Of a DNA stretch of 64,000 bases, positions 35,777 to 43,655 are shown piece by piece. Below the pieces are notes generated by a model. That model ran no database searches and was not told where the DNA came from. It saw only the letters and a list, made by a program, of their open reading frames with translations. The number at the start of each line of letters is the position of its first letter. The first letter of the stretch is position 1. The stretch covers positions 25,408 to 89,407 of the forward strand of contig NZ_SPQC01000004.1 of NCBI RefSeq assembly GCF_004569295.1. The letters run 5' to 3'. Origin of the DNA: Rothia nasimurium. GTDB taxonomy: Bacteria; Actinomycetota; Actinomycetes; Actinomycetales; Micrococcaceae. The position numbers and the translations under genes are program-made.

Positions 35777-36307
35777 ATGACTGAAGCCTACGAAGAAACC
35801 GCCGCAGACAGCGTCCTTGAAGACGCCGCAGAGCAGGGCTTTGAGGACGAAGGCGACATCGCCGCCGACTACCTCGAAGAACTTCTCGACATCGCAGACA
35901 TCGACGGCGACATCGACATCGAGGTGCGCAACGGCCGCACCTACCTCTCGGTTGTGACCGAGGATGGCAACAACACCGAGCTCGCCGCCCTCGTGGGCGA
36001 GGACGGCGAAGTGCTGGACGCCCTGCAGGAGCTCGTGCGCCTCTCGGTACTGGCCGCCACCGGCCAGCGCACCCGCCTGATTCTGGACATCGCTGAGCAC
36101 CGTGCCGGCCGCCAGAAGGCCCTCGTTGACATGGCAGAGACCGCCATTTCCCGCGTCAAAGAAACCGGCGACGAGGTGCATCTGGAGCCCCTGGGCTCCT
36201 ACGAGCGTAAACTCGTGCACGACATCGTGGCAGCCCACGGCCTCTACTCAGAGTCAGAAGGCGCTGGCCCCGACCGTCACATCGTCATCATGCCGGCGGA
36301 GGACTAA
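35777..36307 (+). CDS. khpB: RNA-binding protein KhpB (Jag), KH and R3H domains
   Basis: 176 residues. An acidic N-terminus of about 25 residues, a KH-like domain, and a C-terminal R3H domain with the motif ERKLVHDIVAAH. The Jag-N domain of firmicutes is missing. The protein binds RNA and in other bacteria influences cell division. It is preceded by ACAGGAGGAACCC and followed by rsmG after three bases. Confidence 0.9.
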   Translation: MTEAYEETAADSVLEDAAEQGFEDEGDIAADYLEELLDIADIDGDIDIEVRNGRTYLSVVTEDGNNTELAALVGEDGEVLDALQELVRLSVLAATGQRTRLILDIAEHRAGRQKALVDMAETAISRVKETGDEVHLEPLGSYERKLVHDIVAAHGLYSESEGAGPDRHIVIMPAED

Positions 36308-36310
36308 ACC

Positions 36311-36961
36311 ATGAGCGAAGCAACCACCGACCTTCCCGAACTTGCTGGCCCTGCCCTGGTAGCTGCCGACCAGATTTTCGGTGACCGCCTGCCTCTGGCA
36401 GAGCGCTACGTGGAGCACCTGGCTACCAGCGGCATTGAGCGCGGCCTGATTGGCCCCCGTGAGGTTCCCCGCCTCTGGGAGCGCCACGTGCTCAACTGCG
36501 CTGTGGTTGAGGAGTTCATCGAGGACGGCGCCCGCGTCGCCGACGTGGGCTCAGGAGCGGGCCTCCCCGGCCTCTGCCTGGCCATTGCCCGCCCCGACCT
36601 CAAACTGACCCTCATCGAGCCCCTGGAGCGCCGCGTCATCTGGCTGACCGAGGTTGTGGACGACCTCGGGCTGGATAACGTCAAGATCCTGCGTTCCCGC
36701 GCCGAGCAGGCCGTGGGGCAGATCGAGGCTGACTACGTGACCGCCCGCGCCGTTTCTGCCCTGGTAGGCCTGCTGGACATCACCCTGCCGATTCTGCGCG
36801 GCACCGGCCAGCTGCTGGCCCTCAAGGGCCGTAGCGCGGCTGACGAGATCACCAAGGCTAAGAAGAAACTCAACAAGTACGGCGCTCGCGAGACCGAAAT
36901 TCTGGTCGCTGGCGAGACCCTGCTCGAAGAGCCCACCACCGTGGTGCGAGTAAGCCTCTAG
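36311..36961 (+). CDS. rsmG: 16S rRNA (guanine527-N7)-methyltransferase
   Basis: 216 residues with the SAM loop VADVGSGAGLPGLCLAIARPD at about residues 77-97 and the conserved PREVPRLWERHVLNCA and VTARAVSAL segments. It methylates G527 (E. coli numbering) of 16S rRNA; loss causes streptomycin tolerance in other bacteria. The last gene of the operon before a strong terminator. Confidence 0.95.
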   Translation: MSEATTDLPELAGPALVAADQIFGDRLPLAERYVEHLATSGIERGLIGPREVPRLWERHVLNCAVVEEFIEDGARVADVGSGAGLPGLCLAIARPDLKLTLIEPLERRVIWLTEVVDDLGLDNVKILRSRAEQAVGQIEADYVTARAVSALVGLLDITLPILRGTGQLLALKGRSAADEITKAKKKLNKYGARETEILVAGETLLEEPTTVVRVSL

Positions 36962-36981
36962 GCTTTAGACCAGGACGGCAC

Positions 36982-37017
36982 AGCCCGGCTTCCCCGTAGA
37001 GGGAAGCCGGGCTTTTT
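36982..37017 (+). terminator. Terminator of the rpmH-rsmG operon
   Basis: AGCCCGGCTTCCC (36982-36994) pairs perfectly with GGGAAGCCGGGCT (37001-37013) and runs into TTTTT. Confidence 0.9.
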
Positions 37018-37026
37018 ATGTGGAAC

Positions 37027-37568
37027 CTATCGGGGGTCTCTTCTGAAAATGAACTCGTAGTCTTGAGTGGAACCGACCGTGAAGTAGTAGTCACCAACAC
37101 GTGCAAAGCCGTAGCGCTGGTAGAGGCGCTGGGCACCGTAGTTTTCAGACCAGACCCCCAGCCAGAGGGAACGGCGGGGGTACTCGCCCTCCAGCCACTC
37201 CAGGGCTGTCTCCAACAGTCTGGTGCCCAGCCCTGAGCCCTGCTGGTTCGCTAAGACGTAGAGGCGTTTGAGTTCACCGTCCTGGTTGCTGCAATCAGGG
37301 TGGGGGAGGCCAGCAGAGCCTGCCATGACGTAGCCCAGTGGGGGGCGTCCGTATCTTCTGCCAGCCAGATGGCGGTGCGGGGGGCTGCGAGATAGGCGAG
37401 GTAGTTTTCGGTGGTATAGGTGGTGGAGAGGTAGTGCTCTAGGTCTTCGGGTAGGTAGTAGTTGAAGGTCTGTGCATAGGTGGTGGCAGGCAGGGCTGCT
37501 AGGGTCTGGGCGTCGTGGGGAGGGGTCTGCGAATGGTGATCATGGTCAGTGATTATAGGGGTGTGCAA
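37027..37568 (-). pseudogene. GNAT acetyltransferase, frameshifted at a G6 run
   Basis: Two overlapping minus-strand frames make one GNAT protein of about 180 residues. The first (from 37568) ends in RTAIWLAEDTDAP; the second resumes with PLGYVMAGSAG and carries the acetyl-CoA loop LYVLANQQGSGLGTRLLETA and LYQRYGFARVGDYYF. The break coincides with a run of six G (37340-37345 on the plus strand); seven or four would restore the frame. It is therefore a natural mutation, a phase-variable tract, or a sequencing error. The substrate is unknown. Confidence 0.75.
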
Positions 37569-37570
37569 AG

Positions 37571-37586
37571 TGTTTCACGTGAAACA
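37571..37586. other. parS: parS site 1
   Basis: TGTTTCACGTGAAACA, a perfect 16-bp match to the ParB target, between the GNAT gene and parA. Confidence 0.95.
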
Positions 37587-37707
37587 CGGGTTTTTATCTG
37601 TAAAACAACTTAATTATGGTGTTTATTTTTCGATGTTTCGAGAGGTGGGAGAGAGCGGGTAACCTTAGATAAGCGAGACCACCACACCTACCGAGGGAGC
37701 ATAGCCG

Positions 37708-38727
37708 GTGTCTACCATCTCCAACATCCCCGATTTTGGGCTGCCACCTGAACCCCAGAACGCCCTAGCTAAGCCTGACCGCGGCTCACATGTTTCACGT
37801 GAAACACGTGAAAAGTTGGAGCGCACTGACGCTGCGGCCGCTCAGAATAATCCCATCACCCAGCAGGCTCGCTCGGCCAAACAGCAGTTCGAAGAGCTAG
37901 CCAGCGAAACCCTCAACCGCCCCCGAGAAACCCGCATCTTCACCATCTCTAACCAGAAGGGCGGGGTGGGTAAAACATCAACCGCAGTGAACCTTGCCGC
38001 GGCGCTCGCCCTCAAGGGCATGAATGTGCTGGTCATAGATAACGACCCCCAGGGTAATGCCTCGACCGCGCTGGGCATAGAACACGGGGTGGAGGTTCCC
38101 TCTACCTACGATGTGCTGATCGATGACAAGCCCCTGGCAGACATTGTGCAGCCCTGCCCCGATATCGAAAACCTCTGGTGCGCTCCAGCTAATATCGATC
38201 TTGCGGGAGCTGAGATTGAGCTGGTTTCTATGGTGGCTCGAGAGACCCGTTTGAAGACCGCTGTCTCTGATTATGCTGCCGCTCGAGAAGCTGCCGGGCT
38301 GCCGCGTCTGGACTATATCTTTATCGACTGCCCGCCTTCCCTGGGGCTGCTCACCATCAATGCCTTCTGCGCGGCCCGGGAGGTGCTCATTCCCATTCAG
38401 TGTGAGTACTACGCCCTGGAAGGTCTGAGCCAGCTGCTCAAAAATATTGGCATGATTCAAAAGCACCTCAACTCTGAGCTGCACATCAGCGCTATCTTGC
38501 TCACCATGTACGACGGCCGCACCAACCTCTCATCTCAGGTGGCTGACGAAGTACGTGAACACTTCCCTGAACAGGTACTTGAAACCGCTATCCCCCGCTC
38601 TGTGCGCATCTCTGAAGCTCCCAGCTACCAGCAAACCGTGATGAGCTATGACCCCGCATCACCCGGTGCCGTGGCCTATCTGAAGGCTGCTATGGAGATG
38701 GCAAAAGAGTATAAACACCTTTTCTAG
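37708..38727 (+). CDS. parA: Chromosome-partitioning ATPase ParA
   Basis: 339 residues from GTG 37708 (GAGGGAG upstream). An N-terminal extension of about 75 residues precedes the deviant Walker A motif SNQKGGVGKTSTAVNLA; FIDCPPSLGLLT is the Walker B region. ParA binds DNA as an ATP dimer and draws ParB-parS complexes apart. The extension region contains a parS site in the coding DNA. A terminator lies between it and parB. Confidence 0.95.
   Translation: MSTISNIPDFGLPPEPQNALAKPDRGSHVSRETREKLERTDAAAAQNNPITQQARSAKQQFEELASETLNRPRETRIFTISNQKGGVGKTSTAVNLAAALALKGMNVLVIDNDPQGNASTALGIEHGVEVPSTYDVLIDDKPLADIVQPCPDIENLWCAPANIDLAGAEIELVSMVARETRLKTAVSDYAAAREAAGLPRLDYIFIDCPPSLGLLTINAFCAAREVLIPIQCEYYALEGLSQLLKNIGMIQKHLNSELHISAILLTMYDGRTNLSSQVADEVREHFPEQVLETAIPRSVRISEAPSYQQTVMSYDPASPGAVAYLKAAMEMAKEYKHLF
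37791..37806. other. parS: parS site 2, inside parA
   Basis: TGTTTCACGTGAAACA, perfect match, within the 5' coding part of parA. Confidence 0.95.
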
Positions 38728-38754
38728 GATGGTTTGGATGTGTTTTATAAATAA

Positions 38755-38784
38755 ACGGCGCCCTGCGTTTGAACAGGGCGCCGT
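38755..38784 (+). terminator. Terminator between parA and parB
   Basis: ACGGCGCCCTG (38755-38765) pairs with CAGGGCGCCGT (38774-38784). No strong T-run follows, so it may attenuate rather than end transcription into parB. Confidence 0.6.
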
Positions 38785-38851
38785 TGGTCTATGCGGGGGA
38801 GCTGACTCCACTAGACTTGGGTGAGGAAAACTTTTGAGTACGGAGGTCAAC

Positions 38852-39961
38852 GTGGCAGAGAAGAAACGCGGTCTAGGTCGTGGATTGGGAGCTCTCATTC
38901 CAGAGAGCGCTAAGCCCCCGGTGGAGCAGAAAAGCACCGAGTCGGTAGAGAATGAACAGCTAGATTTGGATCTAGGTGTAGAGGCTCCTGCCCCCGCCCA
39001 GAAGAGCGTTTCACGTGAAACATCAAAGAAGAAGCGGGCAGACATGGGAGCTGCCCTGCGCACCGCAACCGGTTCCCGGCGTCCTGTCGATTTCTTCTTT
39101 GGCGATGAGACTGCCGCTGCAGGTGATGGTCTGGTACCTGTGCCCGGTGCCGATTTTGCTACCCTCAACGTCACCGATATTCACCCTAACCGTAAGCAGC
39201 CCCGTACCGACTTTGACGAGCACGATATGCAGGAGCTGGTGCATTCCATCAAGGAAATCGGCGTACTGCAACCGATTGTTGTGCGCCCCAGCCGGGAGGG
39301 CGGCGCTGAAAAGTACGAGCTTATTATGGGTGAGCGTCGCTGGCGCGCTACCCAGCGCGCGGGCCTGACCACTATTCCGGCGATTATTCGTGAGACCCAG
39401 GACGAAGACCTGCTGCGGGACGCCCTGCTGGAGAACCTGCACCGGTCGCAGCTTAACCCCATTGAAGAAGCTGCCGCCTACCAGCAGCTCTTGGAAGAGT
39501 TTGGAACCACCCAGGAACAGCTAGCCCAGCGTATCGGTCGTTCTCGCCCGCAGATTTCAAATACTATCCGCCTGCTGAAGCTACCTGCCTTGGTGCAGCG
39601 CCGGGTTGCCGCCGGTACCATTTCTTCTGGCCATGCCCGTGCCCTGCTGGGGTTGAAAAAGGCTGCTGATATTGAGACTCTGGCTCAGAAAATCGTCAAT
39701 GAGGGTTTGTCTGTGCGTGCCGTTGAAGAGCTCGTAGCTGCAGGATCTTCGGTTGAGCCCGAGCGCACCAAGAAGGGTGCCAAGGTTCAGGATCACTCTG
39801 AACGACTGGACTATCTGGCAGATGCCCTCGCAGACAAGCTGGATACCAACGTCAAAATTAATCTGGGAGCCCGTAAGGGCAAGATGACCATTGAGTTCGC
39901 CTCGGTGGATGACCTCAACCGAATTCTTGACATCATTGATCCCAAGCTCAAGAAAAAATAG
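38852..39961 (+). CDS. parB: Chromosome-partitioning protein ParB
   Basis: 369 residues from GTG 38852 with CGGAGG upstream (an earlier in-frame TTG at 38834 lacks one). It begins MAEKKRGLGRGLGALIP, the usual ParA-interacting N-terminus. The CTP-binding domain includes GERRWRATQRAG, and the helix-turn-helix is TQEQLAQRIGRSRPQISNTI. ParB loads on parS as a CTP clamp and spreads. The coding sequence itself contains a parS site. Confidence 0.95.
   Translation: MAEKKRGLGRGLGALIPESAKPPVEQKSTESVENEQLDLDLGVEAPAPAQKSVSRETSKKKRADMGAALRTATGSRRPVDFFFGDETAAAGDGLVPVPGADFATLNVTDIHPNRKQPRTDFDEHDMQELVHSIKEIGVLQPIVVRPSREGGAEKYELIMGERRWRATQRAGLTTIPAIIRETQDEDLLRDALLENLHRSQLNPIEEAAAYQQLLEEFGTTQEQLAQRIGRSRPQISNTIRLLKLPALVQRRVAAGTISSGHARALLGLKKAADIETLAQKIVNEGLSVRAVEELVAAGSSVEPERTKKGAKVQDHSERLDYLADALADKLDTNVKINLGARKGKMTIEFASVDDLNRILDIIDPKLKKK
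39007..39022. other. parS: parS site 3, inside parB
   Basis: CGTTTCACGTGAAACA: the 14-base core is perfect and only the outermost base differs. Confidence 0.9.
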
Positions 39962-40004
39962 GGGAGCAGTCAGTTTGGACTGGTTGGCCTGCCTATGAGA
40001 CCTG

Positions 40005-40039
40005 GAAGCGGTACCTGTTCGAAGTGCAGGTACCGCTTC
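40005..40039 (+). terminator. Terminator after parB
   Basis: GAAGCGGTACCTG (40005-40017) pairs perfectly with CAGGTACCGCTTC (40027-40039), then TTTA, directly before a parS site. Confidence 0.8.
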
Positions 40040-40043
40040 TTTA

Positions 40044-40059
40044 TGTTTCACGTGAAACA
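40044..40059. other. parS: parS site 4
   Basis: TGTTTCACGTGAAACA, perfect match, four bases after the parB terminator. Confidence 0.95.
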
Positions 40060-40396
40060 TGACGTATAGGGGGGCGCCCCTAAGTGGAAATCTAGGTTTT
40101 TTGGGCTTGCGGAGAGGTAAAAAAGCGCTGTACGGCCACCTGAGGACTTTAAAGAGGGTACAACTTACTCGAATGCCGATTAAGCCACGTTAGGCGCTGA
40201 GATTGGCTTCCAGAGCTCCAGTTTTTGCGGTAGGGACCAAAATTCTCCTGATTTCCTTGATGTGTGCGTATACGATCGGAACTAATCTGATCCCTTCTCG
40301 TGGGGAGACTCTGATTTCTCTAACTCGCAGTAAATATTGTGTGGGGTTTGGATGAGGGAGGTTGTTCTATGCTGGGGGTATCACGAGGAGGTGATA
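40060..40396. other. Gene-free stretch after parB
   Basis: About 340 bases with no convincing reading frame. It holds the presumed promoter and the ribosome site of the gene at 40397. Nothing else is recognised; base composition becomes more AT-rich toward the right. Confidence 0.4.
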
Positions 40397-40714
40397 ATGG
40401 TGAATTTTTTCTATGAATTTATTTCCTGGTTTGGCGTTTTCATTATTTCCGGTTTGATGTTTCTTGCCTTTGTCGTCATTGTGCGTCGTGTAGTTATTAA
40501 GGAAAAGCCTAAAGTGGGAAATTCTAAAAATAAACCTGCTGCTAGTAAAGGTGATATATCTTCTGGCGGTAAATCAGCAGTGGGTGATAGTTTAGCCCAG
40601 CCCATGGAGTTATACGGTTCTTCTTTTGCTCCTGGGCAGTCGGCCAGATTTGAAGCGCCCCAGAAAGTGGTCGGGAGAGCTCGTCAATCCATGATTCTGG
40701 AAAAGACCCTCTAG
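40397..40714 (+). CDS. Small single-pass membrane protein, island gene
   Basis: 105 residues from ATG 40397, preceded by GAGGAGGTGATA, an excellent ribosome site; the longer frame from 40337 is not supported. One membrane helix (FISWFGVFIISGLMFLAFVVI) is followed by a basic, Ser/Gly-rich polar tail. Codon use is AT-richer than in parB. No family is recognised. It opens the accessory island between parB and trxA. Confidence 0.6.
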   Translation: MVNFFYEFISWFGVFIISGLMFLAFVVIVRRVVIKEKPKVGNSKNKPAASKGDISSGGKSAVGDSLAQPMELYGSSFAPGQSARFEAPQKVVGRARQSMILEKTL

Positions 40715-40769
40715 AATCTTAAAAGCACCCCATAAAGGTTGAGTTTGTATAAACTTCGAGATTTTTTGC

Positions 40770-40785
40770 CGTTTCATGTGAAACA
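40770..40785. other. parS: parS-like site 5 (one central mismatch)
   Basis: CGTTTCATGTGAAACA: CACGTG in the middle is changed to CATGTG. It lies between the two small membrane genes. Confidence 0.6.
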
Positions 40786-40843
40786 TCACCCGATTTTTGA
40801 ACCACCCTTTGCTGAATATGTGTCATGTATGGAGGTTGATAAT

Positions 40844-40948
40844 ATGTCTAAAAAATTATTTTTTATAGCCCTATCCGTATGGATATTTGTTGCCTTTATT
40901 GAAGTATTTGTTTTTCTCGTATGTTTACTTCGTGCCCAACAAATCTAG
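40844..40948 (+). CDS. 34-residue membrane peptide
   Basis: ATG 40844 is preceded by TGGAGGTTGATAAT, closely like the ribosome site of the gene at 40397. The product MSKKLFFIALSVWIFVAFIE... is one membrane helix with a short charged start and end. Such peptides are often regulatory or toxic membrane peptides, but no family is recognised. Confidence 0.45.
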   Translation: MSKKLFFIALSVWIFVAFIEVFVFLVCLLRAQQI

Positions 40949-41132
40949 ATTCAATCTATGGCGATGCTGGAGTTTCTCTTATCTATAGTTAGAAACTGCG
41001 TAGCACCGTGAGGTTTATTCAAAAGGGGTTCTGTAGGTTCGTGCTCATTGCCTATCACCTAGCCTGGTTCGCTGTCGCTCACAAGGTCGATTCACACCAG
41101 CCGACAATCCAGCAGTTTCGCAGCGAACCTGG

Positions 41133-42008
41133 AGGCTTATTCATAAGGTCCGACCAGCAGCCAAAAACACCAACCCCCGCACCACCGAAAACACCCGCCC
41201 ATACGACCCAAACGGCCGCCTGAACCCAGTATGAAGAATCCGCCAGGTCTTGACGTGAGTAATCACCCGCTCAACCACCGACCGCAAACGATTCAGCACC
41301 CGATTATTCGTCTTTAGCTCCCGATTCAACCGTTGGCCAGGCCTACGCTTGGTCGGGGTAGTTAGCCCCAGGCCCACATAGCCCTTATCCGCCAAAGTCG
41401 AAGAATCCAGGAATTCATCTAGCTTGTGGGCTCTGAACGCATGGGCGTCATGCCTAGCACCAGGCAGCGGATCGGTTATCGCCAGGAGTCTGCCATCAAG
41501 CGTGCAGATAACGTGGTGATTGAATCCTGCGCGTTTGTGCTTGCCTGAGAAGTTTGTTTTACCTAATGAACGCCAGTTCCAGATGGGAACTAAAGTGCCA
41601 TCCACCACAAGGGAACCAGGCGCTTTAAGGCTCTCTTTAAGAGGTCGAATCAGCGGGGTAAGGACTTTTTCTAGGGCCTTCTCGATTGTTCTAATCGTCC
41701 GTGAGACAGTTGGCTGTGAGACCTCAAAAAGGTGGGCGAGGGCTTCTTGGATGAGGTTGTGCCGGTAGCTGATTAGCGTGATTTTAGTCCCTGGGCCAGG
41801 GCGAGTCTGTGGGGTTTTTGGCCTGGTTTGACCCAGGTGAGGGTTGTTAGGAGCGTGGTGGTGAGCCCGGTTGCACGCTGGTATGGCAACGGTTCTTCCC
41901 GGTTGGTTTGAGGTTATTTGTAGAGATTTAACGCTCATATTTTGCTGCTTGGTGGGGCCGTTGTCTAGTTGGTGGGGTTGGGGTGTGGACTCCCTTATGA
42001 ATAAGCCT
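41133..42008 (-). mobile_element. Complete IS5/ISL2-type insertion sequence
   Basis: About 876 bases bounded by exact 15-bp terminal inverted repeats AGGCTTATTCATAAG (41133-41147) and CTTATGAATAAGCCT (41994-42008). It carries one transposase gene. No clear target duplication is seen beyond one or two bases. A deletion derivative with the same ends lies at 43336-43610. Confidence 0.88.
41141..41938 (-). CDS. IS5-family transposase (DDE_Tnp_4 type)
   Basis: 265 residues. A helix-turn-helix (QEALAHLFEVSQPTVSRTIR, about 65-84) is followed by the catalytic domain with Asp in LVVDGTLVPIWNW, Asp in PLPGARHDAHAFR, and Glu in SVVERVITHVKTWRIL. The stop codon lies within the left terminal repeat. The first 50 residues are Pro/Thr-rich and may include untranslated sequence, so the start is uncertain. 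The gene appears intact. Confidence 0.85.
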   Translation of the reverse strand: MSVKSLQITSNQPGRTVAIPACNRAHHHAPNNPHLGQTRPKTPQTRPGPGTKITLISYRHNLIQEALAHLFEVSQPTVSRTIRTIEKALEKVLTPLIRPLKESLKAPGSLVVDGTLVPIWNWRSLGKTNFSGKHKRAGFNHHVICTLDGRLLAITDPLPGARHDAHAFRAHKLDEFLDSSTLADKGYVGLGLTTPTKRRPGQRLNRELKTNNRVLNRLRSVVERVITHVKTWRILHTGFRRPFGSYGRVFSVVRGLVFLAAGRTL

Positions 42009-42084
42009 TAAAAAACCAGCTCACGGTTCTAGTAAAAACCCGTGAACTGGTTCCTGAGTGATTAGAGAAATACCGCAGTAATTA

Positions 42085-42366
42085 TCATATAATTCCCTGC
42101 ACTGCTAAGAGCGCCAATGAAATAGATGCAGCAGATGTAACTGTTGCTAATAAACCAAAAATTATGTTTACCTTTGTTTTATTATCCCATTGTGCACCTA
42201 GGTAAAACAATCCCAAGCTTAGGCCAATCATTACACCAGAAATCACTGATAATATAGGTAGACCTGTTTTTATAGCAGGAACAGAGGTGAAAATTCCACC
42301 AAATAAAAGAGATAGAGCGGCACTTAGAATATTAAAACTTTTTATATTTCTGTATATTTTTTGCAT
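42085..42366 (-). CDS. Small polytopic membrane protein (possible immunity protein)
   Basis: 93 residues with three or four membrane helices (ILSAALSLLFGGIFT, ILSVISGVMIGLSLGLFYLG, IIFGLLATVTSAASISLALL). The ATG at 42366 has GGAGATAGAGAA upstream. It is the last gene of an AT-rich group with a signal-peptide protein and a hydrophobic-tail protein, an arrangement like peptide bacteriocin plus immunity. That role is inferred from arrangement only. Confidence 0.5.
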   Translation of the reverse strand: MQKIYRNIKSFNILSAALSLLFGGIFTSVPAIKTGLPILSVISGVMIGLSLGLFYLGAQWDNKTKVNIIFGLLATVTSAASISLALLAVQGII

Positions 42367-42418
42367 TTCTCTATCTCCATATTTCGAGTGCTACTACTCT
42401 CCTAACACCACATGCTAC

Positions 42419-42742
42419 CTACAGCGAAATTGTTCCAGTCAACAACCCGCCTCCGGCAGCTGCAATGGCAGCTGGAGGGGCAACGGCCGTAAGGCCTGCC
42501 GCAGTCCACAGCACACTATTGGCAACACCAGCAGCTGTAAGAGTAATTGAACAAGCGTTCGGAGCGTAAGGTACCATGCCAGGTTTTGGATTATCAAGGG
42601 AAATAGGGATTCCTATCTGCGCCTGGTATAGCATTTTGACTTTGCCCATGGTTGTGGATCCCATCAGCTTCCCATCAGGTCCATAAATTTTTGATTGAGT
42701 TGTCCTTCTTATTCCACTGGACTTTATATTATTTGCCCTCAA
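42419..42742 (-). CDS. Hypothetical protein with hydrophobic Ala/Gly-rich end
   Basis: 107 residues from TTG 42742, which overlaps the end of the signal-peptide gene by 14 bases and follows an in-frame TGA. The first 60 residues are polar (SKIYGPDGKLMGSTTMG); the last 45 are Ala/Gly/Thr-rich and hydrophobic (AAGVANSVLWTAAGLTAVA...GGGLLTGTISL). It has no start signal of its own. Either it is translationally coupled, or the two frames are one secreted protein split by a frameshift. No family is recognised. Confidence 0.45.
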   Translation of the reverse strand: MRANNIKSSGIRRTTQSKIYGPDGKLMGSTTMGKVKMLYQAQIGIPISLDNPKPGMVPYAPNACSITLTAAGVANSVLWTAAGLTAVAPPAAIAAAGGGLLTGTISL

Positions 42743-42902
42743 TCACCTGAATCTCAGTCACAATGTTCGACTGTGTATTGGTAGCTGATGCAACCTGACT
42801 GGGTGATGTGATTGCAAAAGAAGGGGAGGCTACACCTCCCATAAGACCAATAGCCAAAAGACCGGCAGTGAGACCTGTTGAGACCTTCTTCATGATAGCC
42901 AT
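42729..42902 (-). CDS. Short secreted peptide with Sec signal
   Basis: 57 residues from the ATG at 42900-42902 with GAAAGGAATT upstream. It has a clear signal peptide: MAIMKKVS, a hydrophobic core LTAGLLAIGLMGGVA, and the cleavage site SPSFA. The mature part is only 27 polar residues. The next gene overlaps its end. It may be a bacteriocin-like precursor or the N-terminal part of a frameshifted secreted protein. Confidence 0.5.
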   Translation of the reverse strand: MAIMKKVSTGLTAGLLAIGLMGGVASPSFAITSPSQVASATNTQSNIVTEIQVIEGK

Positions 42903-43335
42903 GAATAATTCCTTTCCGTATAACAGCATCTTTGCTGGAGGAATGCTATATGATACCTTCGTCGTAGTGATTAGCAACACATGCATTCTATTGCTATAGA
43001 AAAAATAAGTCAATTCATAAGGTATCGAGGGGAACGATAGATACGTCTCTTTGAGTTATTTTGCTCTACCCTCTTTACGTATACAGGACAGAGTCACTGG
43101 GCGATGGTTTGGTTTTGTTTCATGCCGTGTCTTGGGATGTGGGGTGCAGGTGGGTAAGTCGTTAACCGCCACAGATGTGGCGGTGGAGCGTTTCAATGCC
43201 AGACGTGTTTAAGAAAAAAGTTCCTGTAAACCGGATCAGAGCTGATGGGATAAGTGTGTGGATCTAGCTGCTGCTGGCTGGTTCTGTATCCGTCGTGTGT
43301 CTGGTGTTCTTTACTGCTGTTGCCAGTCTTCTTTG
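42903..43335. other. Gene-free stretch upstream of the secreted-peptide group
   Basis: About 430 bases without a convincing gene. It contains the leader and presumed promoter of the secreted-peptide gene (minus strand) and a short hairpin CCGCCACA/TGTGGCGG near 43168. Otherwise nothing is recognised. Confidence 0.4.
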
Positions 43336-43610
43336 AGGCTTATTCATAAGGGAGTCCACACCCCAACCCCACCAACTAGACAACGGCCCCACCAAGCGTA
43401 GGCCTGGCCAACGGTTGAATCGGGAGCTAAAGACGAATAATCGGGTGCTGAATCGTTTGCGGTCGGTGGTTGAGCGGGTGATTACTCACGTCAAGACCTG
43501 GCGGATTCTTCATACTGGGTTCAGGCGGCCGTTTGGGTCGTATGGGCGGGTGTTTTCGGTGGTGCGGGGGTTGGTGTTTTATGCGGCCGGGAGGACTTTT
43601 GAATAACCCT
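43336..43610 (+). mobile_element. Internally deleted derivative of the ISL2-type element
   Basis: 275 bases. It begins with the intact terminal repeat AGGCTTATTCATAAG and about 45 bases of the right end of the IS at 41133-42008. It then jumps into the 3' part of the transposase gene (C-terminal 62 residues, NRELKTNNRVLNRLRSVVER) and ends in a degenerate repeat CTTTTGAATAACCCT (43596-43610, two mismatches). It is in the opposite orientation to the full copy. It cannot encode transposase but might be mobilised by it. Confidence 0.8.
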
Positions 43611-43655
43611 CACCATCTGTTGCACGTGTGTAACAGATATTTTAGGGTGGGACAT

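Noticed and set aside
41128..42012. Target-site duplication of the full IS
   Set aside because: No convincing repeat beyond one or two bases flanks the terminal repeats, so the target site is not stated.
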